From contig OY720644.1 in NCBI GenBank assembly GCA_963169105.1, forward strand, positions 3,927,001 through 3,991,000: a DNA stretch of 64,000 nucleotides, written 5' to 3'. The stretch is from Ceriagrion tenellum. Taxonomy: Eukaryota; Arthropoda; Insecta; Odonata; Coenagrionidae. Shown one piece after another: positions 29,595 through 39,655 of the stretch (within the stretch, counting starts at the first letter, position 1; each line of letters begins with the position of its first letter). The notes under the pieces are model-generated. The model was not told the DNA's origin. It saw only the letters and a program-made list of their open reading frames with translations, and did not search any database. A program made the translations under genes and the position numbers.

Positions 29595-32276
29595 GATGCG
29601 CATATAGTGAGAGAGTATTATGATAGATTCGATGTACACTCAGTATTAGAACTCGAGAAACAGATCAGGTCCATTAATTCCCATAGTAACGAACGACAGA
29701 TAATTGTAGGTGGAGATTTCAATACACCATCGATAGATTGGAAAACATGTAGTCATAAGTCAGGAGGTAGGGACAAAGAAATCTGCGAGTCATTGCTTAA
29801 CCTGTTCGAATCATACGCACAGCATCAAATAGTAAATTTGTCTAATAGAGGGGAAAATGCGATGATTTACTTGCCACAAACACCCCTAAAAAGTTATTAA
29901 AGTTGCAAATGTATATGGAATAAGCGACCACAAGGTAGTATACGTAAAATTTTCCCTCAATACTGAAAAATATTTTAAATTAAAAGAAAAGATTTACCTC
30001 TTTAGTAAAGCAGATTTTAACGGATTTAGGAGTGACTTAAAGACATCTTTTGAAAAATTTGTGAACATCAGCAAAAATAGTGATATAGACAATACATGGA
30101 AAGAGTTCCTCCAAATTACACGGTCACTTGTCAACAGATATATACCTCATAAGTATAAGAGTGAGAACAGAGAACCAAGGTGGTACAACGCGGAGGTTAG
30201 AAAATGTTTAAAACGCCAACGAGTTTGCCACGCGAAACTAAGGAAAATGAAGAAAAATGTAGCTAATAGCGACCTAAAAAATACTATCGAACATTATACA
30301 ATTTGTAAAGCAGCCGCAAAAACAACCCTTAGAAAAGCGTTTAGTGAATTCAAGAGAAAAGTACTCGGAGAACAACTAGAGGGAAATCCGAAAGCATTTT
30401 GGTCATATGTTAGGGAAGTACAGGGAACTAAAAAGTCAACGGTTAATTCCTTAAAAAACGAGAGGCGAAATAGCAACTTCCAGTTTAGATAAAGCTAATT
30501 TGTTGAATTATTTTTTTCAGAGCGTTTTTAATCAATCTGAGCATAGTTTCCGCGAAACCATACCAGACCGATTTCAACAACCAATGCCCCCAATGATATA
30601 TTTCGTAGCGGAATCGTATCCTTACTGACTAACATTAGCGAACAAGCCCTCAGGTCCTAATGAAATTCCAGCTCGTGATTACGAAGAATTAGCTCTCGAA
30701 ATGGCTCCGTATCTTATAGTAGTATTTAACAAATCCCTCGAAGAACACGCGGTTCTCAAAGACTGGAAGATAGCAAACGTGACCCCAATTTTTAAAAGCG
30801 GCGATAGGGAACAGCCATGTAATTATAGACCAATATCATTAACGTCACTATCAAGTAAAATTATAGAGCATATAATAGTTACATCAATAATGGGACTACT
30901 CGACAGCCAGCATTTATTGATAACAAACCAGCATGGGTTCAGAAAGGGACGGTCTTGCGAAATTCAATTAGGTCTTTTTGTTCACGATATTTTAGTTTCC
31001 GGAGAAGGTAACGTACAGGTAGACGCAACGTTTCTTGACTTTAGAAAACCTTTTGACAAGGTTCCCCGCTGTAAGTTACTCGCGAAGTTAGCATCATACG
31101 GGATAGACAGTAATATAGTAGGCTGGATAGGAGACTTCTTACATGAACGCGCTCAAAGGGTGGTATTAGATGGTCTCAGCTCAGGCGAAGTAAAAGTTTC
31201 ATCGGGTGTTCCCCAGGGAAGCGTAATAGGTCCAATTTTATTTCTTCTCTACGTAAATGACTTGAATGCAGTAGTAAAAAATAGCAAGCTCCGTCTTTTT
31301 GCCGATGATGCAGTAGTATATAAGGAAATGAGAAATGAAGAGGACATCTAGTCTTTAGCTGAGGATTTAGATGCGATTGATGATTGGTGTGATAGATGGC
31401 AACTAGAATTAAATTTGAAAAAATGCGCGATAATGAACTTTTGGAAAAATAATGGCTTTCTCCGGAATAATTATAGCATCAAAGAAAAGAAAATATCTGA
31501 CCTAGAATCTATTAAATAATTAGGCGTCACCATCACTGAAGACATGTCATTGTGGAAACACATCAGGGAAATTACTAGTGTAGCAAACCGTAGATTAGGA
31601 TTCGTAAAAAGGGTTCTAGGCAAATGCGATGAGAGAGTACGAGAAAGAAGCTATTTTACACTTGTCAGGCCTCATTTAGAATATGCCGCTAATATATGGA
31701 ATCGTACGAGGAAGGTATGATAAAAGAATTAGAGCGCGTGCAAAGGAGATCCGTTAGGTTTGTTAAAGGCCGTTACGATAAATGTTTAAGTGTAACGAGC
31801 TTAATAGAAGAACTCAGATGGGAATTACTATCAGAACGCAGGTTAAAATTTAGGTTAAACCTTTTAAGTAAATTCGAAACAGAGTTGTTCAGAGATGACG
31901 TTAGATATATATTGAGAACCCCTGCGTATTATGCTAGGTTTGACCATATTAACAAGATTAGAGAGTGATTGTCGTTCCGATAGATTTAAAATGTCATTTT
32001 TCCCGCGTACTATAAGAGAAAACAATAGGCAGCGTAGCAAAGGGATAGGTAGGTGAAATATAGTTAAGAGTAGTCTGTAGTGCATGATGCATGTAATAAC
32101 AATCAATAATCCCTTCCTTATTATGTAGATACTAACCATCCAGCTGCATGTGACCCTGTTATCTGGTATGTCTCCATTAAATATCCTAGTTACATGTCAA
32201 TAGTGTATGTTTGGTTAATTTCACCCCCTGCCACACACCCTCGTGGTGGCTCCCAGGGTATTACGTAGATGTAGAT
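29595..32276 (+). pseudogene. LINE-B: long CR1/L2-group LINE copy, 5'-truncated in the endonuclease
   Basis: Plus strand. It starts inside the APE endonuclease (IIVGGDFNTPSIDW, then a SDHK box near 29,925), then a linker (KAFWSYVREVQGTKKS) and RT: VTPIFKSGDREQ, YRPISLTSLSSKI, NQHGFRKGRSCEIQL, FLDFRKPFDKVP, SGVPQGSVIGPILF, KLRLFADDAVVYKE (intact FADD at about 31,300), and thumb (RPHLEYAANIW, ELERVQRRSVRFVK). Damage: frameshifts near 29,885 and 31,700, a stop right after EEDI (31,351), a stop within ESIK*LGV. The 3' UTR ends in the shared hairpin and GTAGATGTAGA. Longest copy of this family in the window; reference for the copies at 12,011, 34,316, 37,465 and 51,093. Confidence 0.9.
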
Positions 32277-32324
32277 TGACGTCCGCACGTAAGCCCCTTA
32301 CGTACGGACGTCAATCTACATCTA
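32266..32324. repeat. 59-bp hairpin at the 3' tip of LINE-B
   Basis: Arms 32,266-32,293 and 32,297-32,324 (TAGATGTAGATTGACG.. / ..CGTCAATCTACATCTA) are reverse complements with one mismatch and a 3-4-base loop. The left arm begins with the LINE-B terminal TAGATGTAGA; the right arm repeats it inverted. Either the LINE tail was copied back on itself or two tails met. Confidence 0.85.
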
Positions 32325-33490
32325 CATAAACAGCGGGAGTCGTCGCGTGCGTCCACGTACTGCTCGAAATAGCGAGAGCAAGGCCATACATACAGAAGTA
32401 TCTATGACCTTGAGCGAGAGTGGTGCGCAGCGCCACGCTGCGGCGAATGTGGCAACGGAGTAGTGAATGAGCGCCCATTATGTAATGTGCATGTACATCC
32501 ACCACTCCTGCATTATGATTGAGAAATAGCATTTTGCATTTATTTTAAATGCAATTGTTACGAAAATCTGTCAGGAAGAAGAAAATTCCACCTGGTATTA
32601 AAGTTATTTTATTTCGAGTCGAGCAGATTACGGCACCTACTGTCGAAAAAATATTATAGATACCCGAGTTTAAACTTCAGTTACAGGAAAACGGCTTTAA
32701 AATGGTACAAAAGTTATTTGCGTATGGCAACCCGGTGACGTGAAACAGTTGTTGCATATTTTTTTACAACGTCTCTTTTAGCATTAATTAAAATACAATG
32801 AAAGTTCGGTAGTATATTACCAAAGGATTAATACAGACAATATTAAAGTTTGGCGGCAATTCTTATCTCCATTGCGACTGCACAGAGGTTAAAGTCATGG
32901 ATTTTTATCGAAGAGCGAAAAAATGGGCACTTTTTTGTTTATGCCCTAATAACATGTCCTTAAACGGTATTAATTTTTTTTCTTCCTCTTCATACAGCGT
33001 AGAATAAAACAAGCTAAAACTTGGTACCACATACGTTGGGATTGCTTGGGCCGTTTTCTTGTAACTGAAGTTTAAACTCGGGTATTTATCATGTTTTTTT
33101 CGACGTAGTCGTCCTCTTGCGATGAGCTCTGGCTGAGATACCACGTAAACGGAAGTTCAGATTCCAAGCCACCACACTCGGTGCGCCTCTAGTTCCAAAG
33201 CGAGTATCCTCAAAGCAAAGGAAAGAAAGTCGAAACGAAGCGCATATTAAGCGTGTGTGTCACACAGTGGTGTGTATTCGTCGACTCGTGTGCATCCTCG
33301 ACGTAAGTATTCCCGCTCCTCCCTCTCTCATGTCTTTCCCACTTCACTCAAAGGTCCCGTTAACATTTCGGAATTTCGCAACCCTTAAATTCTCATCCTC
33401 CCCCACCTTATCTGGCACCGTGGACCCAGGAGGAAAAGGGGAGCCGTGCGAAGGTCGGATTGCAGTTTGGAGAGATAAGGGCTCCGCTCT
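32325..33490. other. Unassigned stretch containing a 54-bp inverted repeat
   Basis: The blocks 32,642-32,695 and 33,050-33,104 are inverted copies (GATACCCGAGTTTAAACTTC and GAAGTTTAAACTCGGGTA), about 90 percent alike. In the same reading sense both can encode YPSLNFSYkKTA, within a minus-strand 79-codon frame (32,905-33,144) and a broken plus-strand counterpart. It may be the TIR pair of a DNA element or an inverted partial duplication of a coding fragment. I see no TSD. The first 200 bp are CpG-rich. Confidence 0.4.
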
Positions 33491-33706
33491 TCACCCTGTA
33501 TGCACGAGATCGTGCCTCTCTGATGCTGCCACTTCAAGTCCAAGATATTTATTGCCCAAAGTGTCTTTCATATGGAGAACTTTAGTTGTAGATTTGAATA
33601 ACCAAGCGTTAACACATTTGGTGCCAACATCGATCATCGCCAACTCGTTGACGATGTATCCTCCTCCCCTAGTGAAACCTTGGAATTCGATAATAGCACT
33701 CAAGTG
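33491..33706 (-). other. Orphan protein fragment (weak resemblance to an insect TE-linked family)
   Basis: The minus-strand frame reads SAIIEFQGFTRGGGYIVNELAMIDVGTKCVNAWLFK, split here as SAIIEFQGFTRGGG and YIVNELAMIDVG, then about 30 unmatched residues to a stop at 33,491. The opening pattern IIEFQGF....IV.ELA.ID resembles the N-terminus of an uncharacterised protein group I recall as common in insect genomes. There is no upstream ATG in frame, so it would be an exon or a fragment. The plus-strand 150-codon frame over the same bases is probably a shadow. Low confidence. Confidence 0.25.
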
Positions 33707-33983
33707 AGATGATTATCCAACTTACAAGGTTTTAGCACTCAATGCCAGAGACTTTAGTTGAGTAAAACAAATTCTACTCCTGGAAAATGTATTACCGCAC
33801 TAGAGGTCGGATGACGCACACACCCAACTTTGCGGGGAAAATTAATCCCATTCGTAGAAAAAGTAATTCCCCGATAGAGGACGGATGTTACGCATACATT
33901 CACTTCATAAGTATCATTTCCATCTGCAATTTTTCAAAATCCAAGACACTACCGATTTAGTCTGACCGTTTCTCCGGTTACAA

Positions 33984-34261
33984 CTAGAGATGTAATAAAC
34001 TCCTTTGCACTATTGCTTTGTGCTGAAGTTCGCAAAAACACAGAGTCATCAAATTTGAAAGCTTAGTGAGGCTAGTCCATCCATCAGCATTCAAGTTAAT
34101 TGATCCATCCGATAAGATTTTTTTTAGGAACAAGTGACTTTTACCAAATAAATTAACAAAGACTACTGACCGTAGAGAAAGAGGGCTTTTTGTATCGTTG
34201 GAAAAATACTCGTACGCAATCTTTTCCACGCACAAAATGCCAAACCATTCCGCGGGTAATA
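33984..34261 (-). other. Orphan exon-like ORF with possible splice acceptor
   Basis: Minus strand. A TTGCTTCAG acceptor-like site just upstream (AG at 34,263-34,262) opens a frame of about 91 codons ending in a stop at 33,984: PAEWFGILCVEKIAYEYF, then LRSVVFVNLFGKSHLF, INLNADGWTSLTKLSNLMTL and a short tail. The leucine spacing in the last part faintly recalls leucine-rich repeats. I do not recognise the protein. It could be the last exon of a host gene or a gene fragment; no TE motif is seen. Confidence 0.25.
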
Positions 34262-34315
34262 CTGAAGCAATTTTGTTATTTACTTGTATAACTTAACTAG
34301 TATATTTTATGAAGG

Positions 34316-34412
34316 CATGCTAGATAATAGGGTCACATGCAGCAAGATGATTAGGATCTACATAATAAGAAAAAGATTATTGGTTGCTATTACATGCATC
34401 ATGCACTACATC
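34316..34412 (-). mobile_element. LINE-B 3' UTR scrap
   Basis: About 97 bp matching 12,115-12,215 (GGCATGCTAGATAATAGGGT, ACATGCAGCAAGATG, ATTACATGCATCATGCACTA), minus-strand sense. Both the coding end and the terminal hairpin are missing, so it is an internal 3' UTR piece, not a normal 5'-truncated insertion. An ACATCTACAT at its right end may be independent. Confidence 0.75.
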
Positions 34413-35772
34413 TACATATTGAGAAGAAAGGCGCCAAATTTGACGACTTAGAACATTTTGAAATTTTGAGTGCAGTCAAAAACATAAGGGTGAATCTCCT
34501 TTAATGAATCTGTTATTCCCTCCCACTCTCCCCTATTATTATCCATTATACCTCCACCCCCACCACCACCTCCCACTGACCGTGACGCACGTCTCTGACG
34601 TCATCCAACCACTTCTCCTCCCACCCCTTCCCAGGTCTCTTATACATTCACTCGCATTCTTTCCATAATGTGCCTTTGAAAATGATTGCAAGGCAATCGA
34701 AACCTAGGTCAAGAATAAAAGTTTCAAGTGTGGAATACACTAGGTGATTTTTCTTATTCGTCATGTCTACGGTAACATTCCACAAAGTTACGCCTTCAAC
34801 CTTTAAGTTTCTATTGGTAAGCGATTCCATCGCTAGCGCTCTTCTCCTTCATATGTTTCCGTACTATGCTCATTTTCTACTGACGGACAGCCCAAGTAAT
34901 TGAATCGTTCCACTTGCCCAAGCTTGCACTCACCGACTGTTATGAGCAGCCTCGTTTCTTATGGCCATGAGAATCTAATTACTTTGGTATTTTCACGATT
35001 CATCGCCACTTCGTTTTCCCTGAACAGCATTTCTAACGCAAGCTGAATCGATCTCTCTCTTTCATGATCAACTTACCAACGCCGCCTGGTCGTCCGAAAA
35101 TCTAACTGAATTCATCAGCTTCACACTTTGATTCCCACACGCAACTGCCTATGTCTCTCTCACAGCTTCCGTGGCCAAGATGCTCATAAGAAATTGCGGC
35201 AGCGAGCACCTCTGTCTTGCCCTGCGACTGCCCACCCCGATTCTCCGTCAGCCACCCTCGCCATTCTTTCGTTCCATTCATAGATCATTGAGCCATGCAT
35301 GGGTCGGATCGGCGAATAAGGCATCAAAGAAACGTTAAGAAAATGCAGAAAAATGGATACAGCACTTAGAATGGATAAAGGGGAAAAACCAAAAAATATG
35401 GAAATATAAAGCGAGATCAAGAAGATTTCTGGGAAGTCCAGGAAAGAGACGAGAAGATTTGTTTAAAATGTCGAAGAAGGTCGTAACAGGCTTAATGCCA
35501 AATACTTGGAGAAAGAAGAATATTCAGCGGTAAATTAAGAAATGCGTAGGGAAGAGCCAACTTTTTCTAACTGAACATTGACTGCAGCTAAAGAGTTGGC
35601 CTTAAGTGTTGGCCTATGGTAACTATTCGTCCCTTACGCATGGGAGTGTCTTTTATAGCTAGAATCATATTATGAATGCTCTACGAAGGACAATCGCCAG
35701 AGGCTGTATTGTGATGTGATGCGGAGGAAGAAAAATAAGGGGAGAGAGTGACTAATATGTACTTTGTCATAC
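34413..35772. other. Unassigned stretch; degenerate hammerhead-like word
   Basis: No gene recognised. At 34,664-34,707 the plus strand has GATTGC/GCAATC around AAG, then GAAAC, a CTAG loop, GTC and AAG. This is a good stem II, GAAA, stem III and GUC, but the CUGAUGA part is eroded (UUGAAAA). The rest has C-rich (34,500-34,625) and A/G-rich (35,320-35,480) patches. Confidence 0.35.
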
Positions 35773-36409
35773 ATTATACCATTGATTAAGTATATATAGA
35801 GTGGTAAAGCAATGCTAAAAAGTGGATATAAATTTTTGAGAGCTTTGGGAAGAATTTCTCAGGTGCCACCACCTTAGGGGAGGAAGAATTTTGGCTTACG
35901 GAGGCTTACGGAGAAGGCCACTTGGAGGCGCTAGTGGTACTCGGTGATTTTGCATCAACATGCAGAAGAGTGGATTTACCATGGCTGTTATGTGCTTTTA
36001 ATCGAGTATCAATTGTTTTGTCGTTGCTATGATACATCGGTAAACAGTTGACTCCGTGTTTGGTAATCGCATGTCTTATCATATTGACGTGAATGCGATT
36101 CATTATAGACGATGCTCATTGAAGGCACATTAAAATACATGTTTAATTTGATCTCGACGACTCAATAAGATTTGTTTCCGTTGCTATGGGTCGATTAGTA
36201 AACATCCAGGCACCGAAATCATCGTAAGAACATCATGTGAGTAATGCGACATTAAATGAAGTGGCTGTGTGCCAAAGCTCATTTGTTATGGCTTGCCGTG
36301 CAACTTCAATACACCTGTTCCATCTATCGGCCAAAGTATTATTTAAAAACTCATATCCGAATCTTCCTATCTCTTTGCCACTCTATAAATACTTACTCTA
36401 TGATCATAC
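35773..36409. mobile_element. Complete MITE with 30-bp TIRs and 7-bp TSD, copy 2 (inverted)
   Basis: A 623-bp element (35,780-36,402) in reverse orientation to copy 1 at 17,583. Ends: CATTGATTAAGTATATATAG and ATAAATACTTACTCTATG. Flanks are ATTATAC (35,773-35,779) and ATCATAC (36,403-36,409), 7 bp with one mismatch. A duplicated GGCTTACGGA near 35,900 is specific to this copy. No protein. Confidence 0.9.
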
Positions 36410-37464
36410 TAAATTTAAATTAGAATTGTATTAAGGAAATAGAAAAATAATAATTGGAGTCAAAATGCAAGGAGATACAAAGTGTGATAGGTTTCGCGCC
36501 CTTTTACTAAGCTACGATTTCTTTATTATTGGGTCAACATAAAAATCCAGACTTAACCATGCGCCACGCAGATTATAACACCTGGAGAACACAGAGGCAA
36601 TCTACAGCGGTTACCTCTAAAATCACCTGAAATGATTTCGGCGCACCTTTGTTGAGCACCTGCTCCCATGACCAGCGAGAGTGTCAAAGTGTATAATAAA
36701 AACTCAAGGTACTATCTAATGCATTGAGTGTAGGGATACATCTCGCCAAACAAGCATGGAATCAATTGATTAGACCAAGCAGCGGTCGCTCCGCCAATTG
36801 GCGCCATCCAAGTGAAAGGGCACTCCACAGGTCTTCACCTCCAACTGCCACTCCCATGTACAGCCGCGCACTCGAAACTTCGCGTCAATATTTCATTCAC
36901 GTCTGCAAACACAGCGCGGCATCAATTTCCGAGCCCATTCAAAGCAGTCACATACACTTCGTCTCGCCGTTGCATCACTCGATTCTTCTGTCTATCGTAC
37001 GTGGATTAGAGAACGAGTCAACTGAGGCACGGGGAGTTCCAGCTTTCGCAGCGATGACGGCATGACGAGTGGATTTGTTGAATGATAGCAAAATTACTAT
37101 TTTGCCGTTAGCCACTGGTGTAGAGAACCCTGGTGATAAGCGCATATTTTTAGCGCATTAGTTGAACAGCGTGATATTGCAAGCGAATCGAAGTGAGTGA
37201 CGACTTAGGCATGATTCTGTTTTGTGCTCAAATTGATTTCCCGAAGTGGCCATGAATTAATACTACGAGTTATACCAATCAGTAGTAATCAGTTAACTCG
37301 TGTACTGCATGGTAAAATGTTGTTCCACGTTGTTAAACTGTTCTTCCTTCGGTTTCTTGCAATGGCCTTGAGACTTCTTGTGGTCACCTCAGAGGGGTCA
37401 GGGGAGCGGGAGAAGTTCCAGTTTGAACTGGGACGATTATTGCCAATCAATGAAATGCCGATAG
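36410..37464. other. Unassigned stretch
   Basis: A 113-codon plus-strand frame at 36,724-37,065 has no recognised domain. A longer frame at 37,224-37,841 runs through a LINE-B scrap and is therefore chimeric. No RNA gene or repeat seen. Confidence 0.35.
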
Positions 37465-37559
37465 AAATATCCTACTTGCATGGCAATAGTGCATGTTTGG
37501 TGATCTTCACCCCCTGCCACACACCCTCGTGGTGGCTAGCGGGGTATTACGTAGACGTA
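37465..37559 (+). mobile_element. LINE-B 3'-terminal scrap
   Basis: About 95 bp of the LINE-B 3' end: TAGTGCATGTTTGGTGATC, the CCCCCTGCCACACACCC hairpin arm, TGGTGGCTAGCGGGG and TATTACGTAGACGTA. One of the shortest 5'-truncated copies in the window. It lies inside an apparent 205-codon frame that should not be read as a gene. Confidence 0.85.
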
Positions 37560-37955
37560 CCGTGTGTTCGTGGAATCACCCCGTGTGCACCAAACCCTTT
37601 TAAAGTGACCCGCAAAGGGTATTTCATTGATGCACACGTAGAGGGAGTAAAGAGCACACATCATGCTCAGCTCGAGGAAGAGCCTCCTCGTGCACGGACG
37701 AGCACACTCACTCCAACGCACGCGGTGAGCCAAGTGGCTCACCGCGCGCCAGGATCCTCATCAGTCGTGGACCTCCGCCCTAAGGCGCGGGCCGTGCCAA
37801 GAGTTAAAGTAAGGAGGGTCGGGTACGCAGAATTAACTTGAATGAAGGATAGACAGACGCCCTAGACACAAATCTCGCCCGAGACACATCTAAACGCAAT
37901 AGAGAAATGCAGCTTACCCCCGCTTATGCATGAAATCTGCTCGGAGAGCACAATC
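37560..37955. other. CpG-richer unassigned stretch
   Basis: GC content rises between about 37,670 and 37,830 (an Arg/Pro/Ala-rich frame in several readings). No domain recognised. It could be host DNA. Confidence 0.3.
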
Positions 37956-38536
37956 TTAAGGTAGTCCGAGCGAGATAGTTCCCTTGTCATATTAGATAGA
38001 GACCATATTCGAATTATACGTTTTAATTACACCAGCTGTAGAACACATCAATTAAATATTGCATTATGAATGGTGCAGTAATTAAAGTACAGGATTTATA
38101 TGGCAGAAATGGCAAGTAATTAAATGAAAATGTCTAAATAAGCCTTAAACTTGACTTATTTTTTTCGCGCGGTGCGTTTGAAACTACTTCAAAACGGAAG
38201 GTTTTTTTGTGACACCCAGGAACCTACTGCGGTGGCAATCTGATTAATTTTTCAAAAATAATGGAGAAAACATACAAACTACATGCTGCTAGTTTTTTTT
38301 ACGACATTTAAGTGTTATAAATTCCTCATTTTGTAAATTATGTCTCCCTGGAGAGCATACACGTACCATTTCCCATGTACAAGGGCTGTTTGTATTTTTT
38401 TGGCAAATAACTCCGAATGTAATATGGTAAGGGGTAGAATTTTTGGTGTCATTGGATAGGTGAGATATTTTTCTTTAAAATGAGACCAAATTCATTGATT
38501 TCTAAGTAAAATAATATTTCGCTCGGACTACCTTGA
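37956..38536 (+). mobile_element. TTAA MITE, copy 3 of 5
   Basis: A 573-bp element, 37,960-38,532, with near-perfect TIRs (GGTAGTCCGAGCGAGATAG left, TTTCGCTCGGACTACC right), flanked by TTAA left and TTGA right (one mutation). Same internal blocks as the other four copies. Non-coding. Confidence 0.9.
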
Positions 38537-39244
38537 GCGAAAGGATTTAACAACGGAAGAAGCACACGGAGGCAAGCGCAAGCTTTTTCGAAGATCTGGT
38601 CAGATTGTTCACACCAGGCACGATCAGCGGGTTAGTCTGAGTGACTCAGATTTGGAAAATCCGATTGTTTTTGGAATAATACAATTCCCTGAATTCTGGG
38701 ATACATTAATACACACATAAGCGATTTTACACACTTGGATCAGATATTAAATGCAATTTTAAACTAAGCTGGCTGTATGACTGGTTCAACCCACGCCTGC
38801 CTCCAAACAGCCGTTAATCTCCTCATCTAAATGAAATGCTTCGCTGAGAAGTGTCCCTGAATTCAATTCTTTCCATACATATGTCGCTATCCTTGTAGCT
38901 CAACTTCCTTACACCACTGTTTCTCAACATATAGGTTCTATTTGGTTCATAGTTCTACGCTACATCTATCATACATTTACCGTCGCTATTCGTAATTGGC
39001 CTTGCGCTGTTTTTGGATAAGAATAATATACGATTAATTAATAAATTTACAACAGAAATAAAACGTCTTCAACAGTGTAGAGATGCGGCTCGGGCTTGTA
39101 GGGAGATTCTGAAAAAAATATCCAAACGTTAATCTGTTTATCTCGTAAATGATCCTGAAATTAGAGGAGATTAGGATAGAGGACGTGAAATTAAATTTCA
39201 GTTGACAGAAAAGAAAAGTGCAACGACTATACATGCGAGCGTCT
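38537..39244. other. AT-rich unassigned stretch
   Basis: No coding or repeat signal recognised between the MITE and the LINE-I fragment. Confidence 0.35.
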
Positions 39245-39655
39245 TTATATGGAGAGTGGTCTTCTATGGATCAGAAACTTGGGCCTATAGGAAAAAGGAA
39301 GTGAGGTATCTTGATAGTTTTGAAATGTGGTTATGGAGAAGGATGATGAGAGTGAGGTGGACGGACATGGTGAGGAAGTTTTGGAAAGGGTTGACGAGAC
39401 AAGATCAATCATGAATGCAATAAGAAGAAGGAAGGCAAACTGGTTGGGGCATGTCATGAGGCATGACTGCCTCCTGAGTAAGATGATGGAAGGAAAAGTG
39501 AAAGGAAAACGCAAGAAATGAAGAAGAAAATTTGATATATTGACGCATTGGAGGGAGAAGAGGAGTTACCAAGAGTTGAAAATGTGGGCGCAAAATAGAG
39601 AAGATTGGAGGTGTTTAGCTGGAACGTGTCTTAGGACAGATCTACTTTGATGTTG
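39245..39655 (+). pseudogene. LINE-I (RTE-like) C-terminal fragment, copy 2
   Basis: Closely matches copy 1 (16,525-16,950): VVFYGSETWAYRKKEVRYL, FEMWLWRRMMRVRWTDMV, then a deletion and frameshift near 39,380 before ETRSIMNAIRRRKANWLGHV, and a stop at the KGKRKK stretch (TGA in place of the second K-rich block). The 3' end runs into GATGTTGATGAT. Both copies start within a few bases of the same point in the ORF. Confidence 0.8.

Noticed and set aside
33255..33707. 150-codon plus-strand ORF
   Set aside because: No domain; overlaps a minus-strand frame that looks more protein-like.
37224..37841. 205-codon plus-strand ORF
   Set aside because: It reads through the 3' scrap of LINE-B (37,465-37,559), so it is a chimera of TE and flank rather than a gene.
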